Below, piece after piece: positions 25,851-34,887 of a stretch of 64,000 nt of DNA. Below the pieces are notes generated by a model. The model was not told the origin of the DNA. It worked only from the letters and a program-made list of their open reading frames with translations, and did no database searches. The first letter of the stretch is position 1; each line of letters begins with the position of its first letter. Location: the NCBI RefSeq assembly GCF_000235405.2, contig NC_017095.1, forward strand, positions 2,102,382 through 2,166,381. Reading direction: 5' to 3'. A program made the translations under genes and the position numbers. The DNA is from Fervidobacterium pennivorans DSM 9078 (GTDB lineage Bacteria; Thermotogota; Thermotogae; Thermotogales; Fervidobacteriaceae).

Positions 25851-25860
25851 CTGGTATAAT
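25851..25860 (+). promoter_or_regulatory. Extended -10 promoter for the membrane protein/tmcAL genes
   Basis: CTGGTATAAT, a perfect TATAAT (25855-25860) with TGG extension, 40 bases before the ATG at 25901. The -35 region is poor. Together with the minus-strand element at 25747 it makes a divergent promoter region. Confidence 0.6.
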
Positions 25861-25900
25861 TTAAAACGAAATGAGTGTAAGTTAAAAGGAGGTCATAAAG

Positions 25901-26446
25901 ATGAGCCAAGAGAATTTCAGCGCGAATGTCCAAAAAGAACGTCAGTCAAAATATTCTGGAGGTGCACGTGTTTTCGGAAAAGAACAATGGAAATTACCGA
26001 AATGGGAGTTTTACTTAACAATCCTTGTGGGGTTTATAACATTCGTCTTTGGATTTATATCCACAGCTGTTTATTTTGCTGTTATGTACGTTTCGCCAAT
26101 TGTATCAAACCTCACAGGGTTCACGTTTTTAGGTTCGAGGTTTTTACTTTTCACGTTAGCAATGATAACGTTAAGTGGGTTTTTGTTGGCAGTGTATCCT
26201 TATTCAAAAGCTGTCGATGGAAATTCCTCTTTGTTTATAATCCTCTCATTTATAGCTTCCGGCATTGCGTTAGGCGTACAGGTGTACAAACTGGCGTTTG
26301 ATGGACCGACGTGGATAGGGTTGGATTTGCTTGGCGAACATGGGAATACCGTTGAAATGATGTATTTGGGTGCTGTTTATTTTGCTTATAATTTAATACT
26401 CTTTGTTTTGATATACACGATAATGAGAAGAGAGTTCGAGGAGTAA
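25901..26446 (+). CDS. Integral membrane protein of unknown function, four helices
   Basis: 181 residues; ATG with AAAGGAGG at ideal spacing. A polar N-terminus of about 35 residues precedes four hydrophobic segments (about 38-65, 75-98, 107-127, 150-172). No catalytic motif is apparent. It stops 5 bases before tmcAL, so the two are co-transcribed. I do not recognise the family. Confidence 0.8.
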   Translation: MSQENFSANVQKERQSKYSGGARVFGKEQWKLPKWEFYLTILVGFITFVFGFISTAVYFAVMYVSPIVSNLTGFTFLGSRFLLFTLAMITLSGFLLAVYPYSKAVDGNSSLFIILSFIASGIALGVQVYKLAFDGPTWIGLDLLGEHGNTVEMMYLGAVYFAYNLILFVLIYTIMRREFEE

Positions 26447-26451
26447 GGAAT

Positions 26452-27723
26452 ATGAAAGTACTTGGAATTGTTGTAGAGTATAACCCGTTTCACTATGGTC
26501 ACTTACACCATTTGAGAGAATCGATAAAGCTTGTCAATCCTGATTACGTGGTAGCTGTAATGAGTGGCAATTTCTGTCAACGTGGCGAGCCCGCAATTGT
26601 AAATAAATACGCACGTGCCAAGATAGCCTTACTAAACGGTATAGACCTTGTTTTAGAACTTCCAACGGTTTACGCCATTCAAGATGCTGGAGGATTTGCG
26701 TTAGGTTCCATTGGTGTGCTACACAAGACAGGGGTTGTGACAGATATTGTTTTTGGAAGTGAAAGTGGTGATATCAACTTTTTAAAAAAAGTTGCCCATA
26801 TGCTTGTCAATCAAACGCCTGAGTTTCAAGCGGAGTTCAAAAAGCAGCTGAAGATGGGATATTCTTATCCGAACGCACGAAAATACGCTCTGATGGGCGT
26901 TCTGAGCGAGGAAGTGGCGAAACTTTCCAAATCCAACGATATCCTCGGAATTGAATACGTGAAAGCCTTGATGAAATTCAACAGTTCAATAGAACCACAT
27001 GTCATAAACAGAATAGGTGCAGATGATAATGATCCAGAGTTCAGAGGAAAGTTGTCTTCAGCAACGGCTATTAGAAAAGTCATTAAGGCAGGGCAGTTTG
27101 AGGCAACAAAGGATGCTATTCCTCCTACGACGTATGAAATACTAAAAGAAGAATTTAACAAAGGCAGAGGACCTATCTTTTGGGAATATTTGGAGTTTGT
27201 GATCGCTATGTTTAGAAAGATGAGAAGGGAAGATTTTGAGAAGATATACAGCTTCAACGAGGGGCTTGACTTAAGATTTTGGGAATCAGCAAGACAAACT
27301 GGTGATTTGCAACAGTTTGTAGAATTAGTAAAAGCCAAAAGGTTCACGTATTCAAGAATTAGACGTGCTATCTTGCATGTGTTATTCGGTTTAGAAAAAG
27401 AACAGATGGAAAAATCAAACGTATTGGGGCCACAATATTTGAGAATTTTGGGATTTAACAACAAAGGAAGAGAATTGCTCAAGGAGATAAAGAAAAAATC
27501 AGAAATACCTTTAATTGCCACGGCATCACTTTACAAACAAGTCTTAGAAGATGTGGAAAAGCAAAGAAATGAGGGAAAACGAGAATGGCAAGTAGACCGT
27601 GAATTGTACTTGTGGCAGTTTGAAAAGGACATCCTTGCCAGCGATATATACACATTCCTTTACCCTGATAAGTCAGTTCGTTCAGCGGGTATGGATTTCG
27701 AACAACAACCGATAATGGTGTGA
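26452..27723 (+). CDS. tmcAL: tRNA(Met) cytidine acetate ligase TmcAL
   Basis: 423 residues. The nucleotidyltransferase start GIVVEYNPFHYGHLHHL contains the ATP-binding HxGH motif. MSGNFCQRGEPAIVNKYARA follows near residue 40 and FGSESGD near residue 103, all typical of this family (formerly YlbM/DUF795). The enzyme uses acetate and ATP to acetylate C34 of elongator tRNA-Met. Spacing from the upstream membrane gene is 5 bases, and the ribosome site overlaps its end. Confidence 0.92.
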   Translation: MKVLGIVVEYNPFHYGHLHHLRESIKLVNPDYVVAVMSGNFCQRGEPAIVNKYARAKIALLNGIDLVLELPTVYAIQDAGGFALGSIGVLHKTGVVTDIVFGSESGDINFLKKVAHMLVNQTPEFQAEFKKQLKMGYSYPNARKYALMGVLSEEVAKLSKSNDILGIEYVKALMKFNSSIEPHVINRIGADDNDPEFRGKLSSATAIRKVIKAGQFEATKDAIPPTTYEILKEEFNKGRGPIFWEYLEFVIAMFRKMRREDFEKIYSFNEGLDLRFWESARQTGDLQQFVELVKAKRFTYSRIRRAILHVLFGLEKEQMEKSNVLGPQYLRILGFNNKGRELLKEIKKKSEIPLIATASLYKQVLEDVEKQRNEGKREWQVDRELYLWQFEKDILASDIYTFLYPDKSVRSAGMDFEQQPIMV

Positions 27724-27794
27724 ATAGTATGGATAGTTTGAATAAACAGAAAGATTTGACCCGATGAAACGTGTAAGTATTTAAATGGAGGTGT

Positions 27795-30584
27795 TTGTTT
27801 AATAAAGCGATGAATGAAATTATCATTGTTCCAACAGAAAAAGACTGCGAGATAGAGGGTTATTATTACATACCAGATTATGATGTGCTTCCTTACGAAA
27901 ATCTAAGCCCATCTTGGTATGTGAGAGCTCGCCGAATATTTGCACTCCATCTTGCGGCGCAAGGAAAATTAAAAGGAGTCTGCACGCTGCGTTCTATTCT
28001 CCATAACGTGATGCTTCCAGAAACGCTGAAAGAGAATACGTATCTTCTCAAATTGGGAGATAGGCTTTCTGAACCGGAAAAACTTTTTACAAAACTTGGG
28101 TATGAAAGAGTCTTCAACGTCCGTGAAGGTGGGACGTTTTCTATAAGGGGAGAGATTATTGACTATTTAGGACCGGACGGTGTGCCGGTTAGAATTGAGT
28201 TATTTGGGAACGTCATCGAGGATATACGAAAGTTTAATTTAAAGACTCAACGTAGTGAGGAAAGTTTACAAAGTGTACTTTTGCTTCCTGCACGCGAATT
28301 TATACTTAAAGAAGAATATTTAAAATCAAGTGACGAAGTATTATTAGAGCCTATAGAGAACCAGTTCACTGGTAAGTTCGTGAATGGAACGATACTTGAT
28401 TACGGAGTAGAACTTTATATAAAAGACAAAAGGGGCGTTCTCGAGCATTTCATCCGCTTTGAACGAGAACTGCGAAAGTCTATGGAGGACATGGGACAAG
28501 ACGATAGACTGAGGGATTACAAACACTTCGGAATATTAGACTACGAGACGATTCTATCGAAAGTTAAGGAGTTACCTTCAGAAAAAGCGCACTTTGTTGT
28601 AAAGAAAGTTCAGGAGGAAGAACACGTACCTTCCGAGCCTATAATTTCAGAAGAAGAATTGCAAATAGGGGATATAGTTGTCCACAAAAAGTACGGAATT
28701 GCCCGGTTCAGCGAAATCAAAAAAGTAGAGGTGAACGGTGCTCAGCGAGAATTTTTAGTGTTGAATTTTGCCGATGCTGTTTTATACGTGCCTATCGAAA
28801 GGATAGACTTGGTAGAGAAATATATCGGGGATGAAGTAAATGTAAAGCTTGACTCACTCAAAAAGGGAACGTGGTCGCGCAAAGTGGAGAAAGCAAAGAA
28901 AAACATAGAGCAACTTGTTCGGGACCTTGTGTTGATATACCATGCGCGGAGCAATATCAAAGGGCTTTCGTTACCTGGAGATGCGGAGTTGGAGGAAGAA
29001 TTTGCAAAGACGTTCCCATTTGTTGAAACACCAGACCAGATAAATGCGATAAATGAAGTGCTCGAAGACCTTGCAAGTGAAAAGCCGATGGATAGGTTAC
29101 TTGTTGGAGATGCTGGTTATGGTAAGACAGAAGTAGCTATCCGCGCGATATTTAGAACGATTGTCTCAGGTAAACAAGCAGTTCTTCTTGCACCGACAAC
29201 GATTTTGGCAAAGCAACATTACGATAATCTCGTATCAAGGTTCAAGCCATTTGGTATCAATGTAGCGCTCTTGAACAGGTTTTCGACAAAAAAGGAACGT
29301 GAGGAGATTTTGGAAGGTGTTAAATCAGGAAAAATTGATTTGCTTGTGGGAACACACAGTGTGCTTCGTGATGTGAAATTTGCAGATCTTGGTTTGGTTG
29401 TTATCGATGAGGAGCAAAAGTTTGGTGTTGAGCAAAAAGAGAAATTCAAAAAATTACGTGTAAACGTCAATGTGCTCTCTATGAGCGCAACACCTATCCC
29501 AAGGACGTTGCATATGGCTTTATCTAATTTGAAAGATTTGTCTGAAATAAAGACACCACCACTTGGGAGAAAAGAAATACAGGTCCATATTGGTCCATTT
29601 GACGAAAGGATAATAAGACTTGCAATACTGAGAGAGATAGGACGAGGAGGCCAGGTTATTTACGTTCATAACCGTGTTAATTCGATATACGGAGTTTACG
29701 AAAGGTTAAAGGAGTTAGTTCCTGAAGTGGATATCGTTATCGCACATGGTCAGCAATCAAAGAGCGAAATGAAAAAAGCCATAGATGCGTTTTATCACAA
29801 GCATGCGGATGTGCTACTTTGCACGACGATAGTTGAGAACGGAGTAGATGTTCCTGATGCAAACACACTTATTGTAGACGACGCACACAGATATGGACTT
29901 GCTCAGTTGTATCAACTACGTGGTAGGGTAGGGAGAAGTGACAAGATAGCCTTTGCTTACTTTTTCCATACAAGGAACGTCAGTGATAAGGTTTTAGAAA
30001 GACTTTATGCAATAAAATCGTACCAAGGTCCCGGAAGTGGTATGAAGATAGCGATGAAGGATATGGAGATAAGAGGCGTAGGTGCTATCTTCGGTGTTGA
30101 ACAGCATGGGTTTGTCAATGACCTTGGACTTAAATACTACCTTGACTTGTTGAACGAAGCGGTCATGGAGTACACGGGACAAGTCCAAAGTAAAATCGAT
30201 ACAGAACTCGAAGGCATCCCTGGAAGTATCGTAATACCGGAATCTTACATATACGATCCATTCGAACGCATGCGGTTTTACAGAAGAATTGCTTCGGCAA
30301 CGAGTGAACAGGAGATACAAGATATCCATGAGGAACTTGTTGATAGGTTTGGTAAGATGCCTGAGAGTGTTGAGAACCTTTTAAAATATGCACTCTTGCG
30401 GATAATCTTATGGAAAAAGAACGTTGTAAAGGCTACGATATCGGACGTCGGACTTGTGGTTAAATTCAAAAACGGCTCCTTCGAAGAGATATCCACAAAT
30501 TACATATACAACGAGAAAGAGAATGTTTACTTGTTCTTTGTTAATATAGATGAATTGATAGAACAATCAAAGGTGGTTGTATAG
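27795..30584 (+). CDS. mfd: Transcription-repair coupling factor Mfd, short N-terminal form
   Basis: Up to 929 residues. The start is uncertain: a TTG at 27795 lies 3 bases after GGAGG, the next ATG is at 27810, and an in-frame stop at 27774 bars any longer protein. It begins partway into the UvrB-like region (YYIPDYDVLPYENLSP). It then has the RNAP-interaction domain (about 286-345, IGDIVVHKKYGIARF), a RecG-like helicase with Walker A GDAGYGKTE near 438, DEEQ near 537 and SATPIPRTLHMAL, motif VI GRVGRS, and the C-terminal TRCF domain. It displaces stalled RNA polymerase and recruits repair. Walker A lies roughly 190 residues closer to the N-terminus than in E. coli Mfd. Confidence 0.93.
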   Translation: MFNKAMNEIIIVPTEKDCEIEGYYYIPDYDVLPYENLSPSWYVRARRIFALHLAAQGKLKGVCTLRSILHNVMLPETLKENTYLLKLGDRLSEPEKLFTKLGYERVFNVREGGTFSIRGEIIDYLGPDGVPVRIELFGNVIEDIRKFNLKTQRSEESLQSVLLLPAREFILKEEYLKSSDEVLLEPIENQFTGKFVNGTILDYGVELYIKDKRGVLEHFIRFERELRKSMEDMGQDDRLRDYKHFGILDYETILSKVKELPSEKAHFVVKKVQEEEHVPSEPIISEEELQIGDIVVHKKYGIARFSEIKKVEVNGAQREFLVLNFADAVLYVPIERIDLVEKYIGDEVNVKLDSLKKGTWSRKVEKAKKNIEQLVRDLVLIYHARSNIKGLSLPGDAELEEEFAKTFPFVETPDQINAINEVLEDLASEKPMDRLLVGDAGYGKTEVAIRAIFRTIVSGKQAVLLAPTTILAKQHYDNLVSRFKPFGINVALLNRFSTKKEREEILEGVKSGKIDLLVGTHSVLRDVKFADLGLVVIDEEQKFGVEQKEKFKKLRVNVNVLSMSATPIPRTLHMALSNLKDLSEIKTPPLGRKEIQVHIGPFDERIIRLAILREIGRGGQVIYVHNRVNSIYGVYERLKELVPEVDIVIAHGQQSKSEMKKAIDAFYHKHADVLLCTTIVENGVDVPDANTLIVDDAHRYGLAQLYQLRGRVGRSDKIAFAYFFHTRNVSDKVLERLYAIKSYQGPGSGMKIAMKDMEIRGVGAIFGVEQHGFVNDLGLKYYLDLLNEAVMEYTGQVQSKIDTELEGIPGSIVIPESYIYDPFERMRFYRRIASATSEQEIQDIHEELVDRFGKMPESVENLLKYALLRIILWKKNVVKATISDVGLVVKFKNGSFEEISTNYIYNEKENVYLFFVNIDELIEQSKVVV

Positions 30585-30587
30585 GGT

Positions 30588-31292
30588 GTGAAGATTTTTG
30601 GGCTTGTTGTGGAGTCTTATGGGAAATATGTAAAGGTCAAAACATCCGATGGTGAGTACATAATCAAAAGTGGGAAGAAAGCACCTAAAGAAGGTGCAAA
30701 AATTGAATTGAAAGATTTTGGCGTTGGCGACTATGTAGCGAAGGTTTTAGCAAAAAAACCTTACAACTTTCGGGAATTGCCTAGTGTTAGATTTGTCCAG
30801 GTTGCTGAAGAGTTGGTCGAAGGGCTTGATTTTTCGTCCAAAGAGCGACTCATTGTTGCCATCGCACTATTTTTAGAAGAGATTTCTAAACGGAGAGAAA
30901 TAGATAGATCAATCCTCCAAAGGCTAAAAAGAGCTCTAAGGAAACTGCAAACCGCGGATGCGGCACAACAAAGCATGGAAAAGAAGGAAAGTGATAGTGA
31001 CCGTCAAGAATTAGAGAATTTTTTGAATTATCTGAACATTTTGTCTGGTAAATACGGTCTGATTATTAACGAGGGGATAGTATTTCTTGACAGAGAGACT
31101 GGGACCTTCGAAGTTTTTCTGAAAGATAACCGTATCTACGGAGTAACCCAGCAAAATTCATTGAGCTCAAGTGTGACACTTTACTTTGAGAAGATTCCTG
31201 AAAACGTGACGGAGTTAGAAAAACGTCTGAGGAACAATTTCAATGTTGTGTCTATAAAACTTGAGGCGATGCGGGATGGAACGTATGTATGA
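30588..31292 (+). CDS. FliK-like protein encoded beside an FlhB-like protein
   Basis: 234 residues, GTG start, 3 bases after mfd. The N-terminal part is beta-rich (LVVESYGKYVKVKTSDGEY). The middle is helical and charged, with a low-complexity linker near 125-145. The C-terminal 90 residues (GTFEVFLKDN through LRNNFNVVSIKLEAM) have the alternating strand pattern of a FliK-type hook-length control C-terminus. The assignment rests mainly on its partner downstream: in other bacteria a FliK-like gene often precedes a stand-alone FlhB C-terminal domain gene. I am not certain of its function. Confidence 0.55.
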   Translation: MKIFGLVVESYGKYVKVKTSDGEYIIKSGKKAPKEGAKIELKDFGVGDYVAKVLAKKPYNFRELPSVRFVQVAEELVEGLDFSSKERLIVAIALFLEEISKRREIDRSILQRLKRALRKLQTADAAQQSMEKKESDSDRQELENFLNYLNILSGKYGLIINEGIVFLDRETGTFEVFLKDNRIYGVTQQNSLSSSVTLYFEKIPENVTELEKRLRNNFNVVSIKLEAMRDGTYV

Positions 31293-31569
31293 TAAGGGAA
31301 GATACGATGAAGATTGCACACGGAAGTTGGCTGTTGCTTTGAGATACAAACCGGAAGAGGACTATGTCCCATTTGTTGTGGCGAAGGGTAAATGCCATTT
31401 GGCGGAAATGATAATAAAGAAAGCGACGGAGAATAACGTGCCGATAGTGAAATCAGAAGAATTGGTCAAAGAGCTTTTCAAACTTGACTTATTGGAGCCC
31501 ATACCAACGAAACTCTACGTTGCTGTAGCAGAGGTACTTGCATTTATTCAGCTCGGTTTGAACAAGTGA
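31276..31569 (+). CDS. FlhB C-terminal-domain-like protein (export-switch homologue)
   Basis: 97 residues from the ATG at 31276, overlapping the preceding gene by 17 bases; TTG 31261 and ATG 31285 are alternatives. It aligns along its whole length with the cytoplasmic domain of FlhB/YscU: KLAVALRYKPEEDYVPFVVAKG, then HLAEMIIKKATENNVPIV, then IPTKLYVAVAEVLAFIQ. The autocleavage sequence NPTH, expected just before AVALRY, is replaced by CTRK. Such stand-alone copies without membrane helices occur in flagellated bacteria. Their role in export control is unclear. Confidence 0.85.
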   Translation: MERMYDKGRYDEDCTRKLAVALRYKPEEDYVPFVVAKGKCHLAEMIIKKATENNVPIVKSEELVKELFKLDLLEPIPTKLYVAVAEVLAFIQLGLNK

Positions 31570-31594
31570 AGTAATTATAAGGAGGTGCGCAAGC

Positions 31595-32578
31595 ATGAGG
31601 ATTACAGGTAAAACTCCTGTTAATGTTGTGATGCTTGGAGTTGTGATGTTTGTAATACTGACAACATTAATCTCAGTTTCTGCGTTTTCCGAATTTTCAT
31701 TTCAAATAATCATCGGTATAGGAAATGTGCCTAATATTTCGCTCAACGATTTACCTGATTATTCGGTTTTACTCTACACAGATGAACCATTTGCTGCTGT
31801 ATATATCGATGGAAAATATGCAGGAAATACGGATGGTTTTGGAAGGATTGTCGTAAAATTTGATGCGGAGGGTTATCATTCAGTTTGGATTGTTAGCTCG
31901 AACAAGTATGTTTCGTTTGACAAGATAGTGTTCTATGTCGAGAAACAACCTAAGATAGTCTACGTGCCTTCAACACGCTTGGGTGATGTTACGATTTTTT
32001 CAAATGTCTACCCTGTTTCTGTATATTCTCCCAAGGGTTTGCTATATGGTGTTGTGAGAAAAGATGGGGAAAAAGTTTTGGCACCCGTTGGATTTCAAGA
32101 ATTGGTCTTTTCTTCGCCTGGATTTGAAGATATAAAGCAAAGTGTTAATGTGCAATATGGAAAAGAGAGTCCTGTTTGGTTGAAATTTAGCCCTGTCCCG
32201 TTTAATTTGGAACTTATCGTGTCTGAGAAATTCTCACCGAATGGTGATTGGACCGATGATGAATGTATAATCAAAATATACTCATCAAGACCAGCAAGCG
32301 GTAGTATTCAAATTATGGATAGTTCTGGTATAATTGTGTATGAAAAGCCTTTAAGAATTAATGCTGGGACAACACAACTAAAATGGGACGGAAAAGGTTA
32401 TCCAGACGGTGTTTATACCGTTAAGGTTTTGTTATCAGATGGCTTGACAACAATCCAAAAAGAGGCAAGAACGATCATAGATAATTCTGTCTATACATAT
32501 GCAAAGGAAATCACAATAACGGTACTACTTCTTATGACGGGACTTGTTACTTACCTCATATTGACTGGAAAACAATAA
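31595..32578 (+). CDS. Membrane-anchored envelope protein with PEGA-like and FlgD-Ig-like domains
   Basis: 327 residues; ATG behind AAGGAGGTG. A membrane helix lies at about 10-35, then beta-rich regions: AAVYIDGKYAGNTDGFGRI near residue 65 resembles a PEGA domain. FSPNGDWTDDECIIKIYSS near residue 210 and LKWDGKGYPDGVYTVKV near 265 form the FlgD/gliding-type Ig fold. A second membrane helix closes the protein (about 303-322). The bulk therefore lies outside the cytoplasm, tethered at both ends. Its function is unknown, but a role in surface architecture is a fair inference. Confidence 0.75.
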   Translation: MRITGKTPVNVVMLGVVMFVILTTLISVSAFSEFSFQIIIGIGNVPNISLNDLPDYSVLLYTDEPFAAVYIDGKYAGNTDGFGRIVVKFDAEGYHSVWIVSSNKYVSFDKIVFYVEKQPKIVYVPSTRLGDVTIFSNVYPVSVYSPKGLLYGVVRKDGEKVLAPVGFQELVFSSPGFEDIKQSVNVQYGKESPVWLKFSPVPFNLELIVSEKFSPNGDWTDDECIIKIYSSRPASGSIQIMDSSGIIVYEKPLRINAGTTQLKWDGKGYPDGVYTVKVLLSDGLTTIQKEARTIIDNSVYTYAKEITITVLLLMTGLVTYLILTGKQ

Positions 32579-32610
32579 GAAATAAAATTTGCAAGGAGAG
32601 GTGTGTAGGT

Positions 32611-33720
32611 GTGATAACGTACGAACAAAAACAACGAATCGAAGAACTTAAGAAAAAGTTTGACGATATTATTGAGGTTTTCCACCCCGAGGATAAAAAG
32701 ACGAAACTCAAAGAACTTGAAGAAGAGAGCTTAAAACCTGATTTCTGGAATGACCAAAAAAGGGCACAACAAGTTAATAGAGAGATACAAAGGACAAGGA
32801 AGATAATCGAAGATATGGAGCGTATCAAAGTACTTTTCGAAGACATAGAAGTCGGTATAGAACTTTCAGAAGAAGACCCTTCGATGCAGGAACACTTAGA
32901 AGAGATGATAGAAGAAGTTGCCAAAAAGATAAGGGAATTCGAACTTGAGATGATTCTCAACGGGAAGTTCGATGCTTCGAATGCGTATCTTTCTATTCAC
33001 CCGGGTGCTGGTGGAACTGAGTCTCAAGACTGGGCTTCTATGCTGTTGAGAATGTATATGCGCTGGGCTGAAAGGAAAGGCTACGATGTCGAGATAGTTG
33101 ATTATCAAGAAGGTGAGGAAGCAGGAATAAAGAGCGCAACGATATACATTAAAGGTGATTTCGCATACGGATATTTGAAGTACGAGCGTGGGGTACATAG
33201 GCTTGTGAGAATTTCACCGTTTGATGCTAACAAAAGAAGACACACATCGTTTGCTTCAGTTAATGTGCTTCCAGAAATAGAAGATGATATTGACATCGAG
33301 ATTAAGCCAGAAGATTTGAGGATAGACACGTACAGGGCGAGTGGTGCTGGCGGACAGTATGTAAACAAAACGGAATCTGCTGTAAGAATTACACACTTAC
33401 CAACAGGCATTGTTGTAACGTGTCAAACGGAGAGATCACAGCTCCAAAACAGGGAAACTGCGATGAAAATGTTGAAAGCAAGGTTGTACCAACTTGAGCT
33501 TGAAAAGAGAAGAAAGCAGATAGAACAAATTCAGGGCGAATTGAAAGACATTAGCTGGGGTAACCAAATTAGATCCTACGTCTTCCATCCATACACTATG
33601 GTAAAAGATCATAGAACAGATGTAGAAACAGGAAACATTGAAGCAGTGATGGATGGAGATATAGATATGTTTATAGAAGCCGAGTTGGTTTACTACGCAA
33701 AATTGGGTTTGAACGAATAG
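32611..33720 (+). CDS. prfB: Peptide chain release factor 2
   Basis: 369 residues, GTG start behind AAGGAGAGG. RF2-specific stop recognition motif SPF (RISPFDANKRRHTSF) near residue 205 and the catalytic GGQ in SGAGGQYVNKTESAV near residue 248. It releases peptides at UGA and UAA. The entire protein is in one frame, so the programmed +1 frameshift that autoregulates many prfB genes (normally near codon 25) is absent. Confidence 0.96.
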   Translation: MITYEQKQRIEELKKKFDDIIEVFHPEDKKTKLKELEEESLKPDFWNDQKRAQQVNREIQRTRKIIEDMERIKVLFEDIEVGIELSEEDPSMQEHLEEMIEEVAKKIREFELEMILNGKFDASNAYLSIHPGAGGTESQDWASMLLRMYMRWAERKGYDVEIVDYQEGEEAGIKSATIYIKGDFAYGYLKYERGVHRLVRISPFDANKRRHTSFASVNVLPEIEDDIDIEIKPEDLRIDTYRASGAGGQYVNKTESAVRITHLPTGIVVTCQTERSQLQNRETAMKMLKARLYQLELEKRRKQIEQIQGELKDISWGNQIRSYVFHPYTMVKDHRTDVETGNIEAVMDGDIDMFIEAELVYYAKLGLNE

Positions 33721-33760
33721 TGTATTTTTTTCTCTCAATAAGACCAAAGGGGTGGGGCAT

Positions 33761-34573
33761 GTGAACAGACCTAAGGTGTTTGTTGTTACATCAGGGAAAG
33801 GTGGTGTGGGTAAAACAACCTTCACCGCAAATCTTGGCTGTACACTAGCCAAGATGGGAGAGAGAGTGTGCTTGATCGATGCTGACATAGGTTTAAAGAA
33901 CTTGGATGTAGTCTTGGGATTGGAAAATAGAATCATTTACACATCTTTTGATGTTGTAAATGGAACTGTCTCAGCCAAAGAAGCGCTTGTTAAACACAAA
34001 CAATTGAAAAACCTATACTTGCTTGCGGCTTCTCAAGTTGCTACAAAAGAGATGATGTCACCAGAAGACATGAAGCGAATAGTTCAAGAGTTGTACGACG
34101 ATTTTGATTTCATACTCATCGATTCACCGGCCGGTATAGAGCGAGGTTTCAGGAATTCTGTTGCACCAGCCGAGGCAGCATTTATTGTTACCACGCCAGA
34201 GCTACCAGCAATTTCGGATGCAGACAGAGTTATAGGATTGCTTGAAAACTATGGATTTTCTGAAGACAAGATGTACATCGTTCTAAACAAATTTAAACCT
34301 CACATGGCTAAACGTGGTGAGATGCTCGATAAAACCGATGTTGAAAAGGCTTTAGCAATGAGGATAATAGGTGTAATACCTGACTCTGAAGAAGTCATCA
34401 TAGCAACAAACAAAGGTATACCAGTTGTTCTTGAAGATGGTGTTGTTGTAGGCAGAAGCTTTGAAAATATCGTTAAGAGAATCAAGGGGGAAGAGGTGCC
34501 TATAGAGGAAGACCTTAAAGGTGCCTCTAAGGGGTTCTTAGCTTCATTATTCTCTGTTTTTAAGAAGAGGTGA
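33761..34573 (+). CDS. minD: Septum site-determining ATPase MinD
   Basis: 270 residues from a GTG at 33761, 8 bases after AAAGGGG; a GTG at 33752 overlaps that site. The deviant Walker A motif SGKGGVGKTTFTANLG is at the N-terminus, with DADIGLKNLDVVLG, switch-like DSPAGIERGF near residue 123, and a C-terminal amphipathic membrane-targeting helix (GFLASLFSVFKKR). With MinE it positions the division site. minE follows after 5 bases. minC is not nearby. Confidence 0.95.
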   Translation: MNRPKVFVVTSGKGGVGKTTFTANLGCTLAKMGERVCLIDADIGLKNLDVVLGLENRIIYTSFDVVNGTVSAKEALVKHKQLKNLYLLAASQVATKEMMSPEDMKRIVQELYDDFDFILIDSPAGIERGFRNSVAPAEAAFIVTTPELPAISDADRVIGLLENYGFSEDKMYIVLNKFKPHMAKRGEMLDKTDVEKALAMRIIGVIPDSEEVIIATNKGIPVVLEDGVVVGRSFENIVKRIKGEEVPIEEDLKGASKGFLASLFSVFKKR

Positions 34574-34578
34574 TTGTG

Positions 34579-34854
34579 ATGTGGATTATCGATATATTCA
34601 GAAAGAAAAAGCACAAAAATACAAAATCACCGAAAGAAGAAGCGGCAGAAAGACTTGAAACGATGCTCACAAGAAGAAGAGAGATTGTTAAGATGATACC
34701 CGTGGAAGAGTTCGAAGCGAACTCCGAAGAGATTAAATATGCCGTTATTGAAACGATTTCAAGGAAGTTCAACATACCACCGGAGAAAGTAAAAGTGGAT
34801 TATCACGAGCAGAATGGATATATTGTCATCGTAACGAATGTTAATTTCAAATAG
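34579..34854 (+). CDS. minE: Cell division topological specificity factor MinE
   Basis: 91 residues from the ATG at 34579, 8 bases after AGAGG. The short amphipathic N-terminus MWIIDIFRKKK would bind membrane. The anti-MinCD segment holds EEAAERLETMLTRRREIVKM. The dimerisation domain has EIKYAVIETISRKFNIPPEKVKVD and a final beta-strand VIVTNV. It stimulates MinD ATPase and drives its oscillation. It is adjacent to minD as in many bacteria. Confidence 0.88.
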   Translation: MWIIDIFRKKKHKNTKSPKEEAAERLETMLTRRREIVKMIPVEEFEANSEEIKYAVIETISRKFNIPPEKVKVDYHEQNGYIVIVTNVNFK

Positions 34855-34887
34855 GTCAAAAGTTCGCAATAAGTGAGGCGAAACGAC

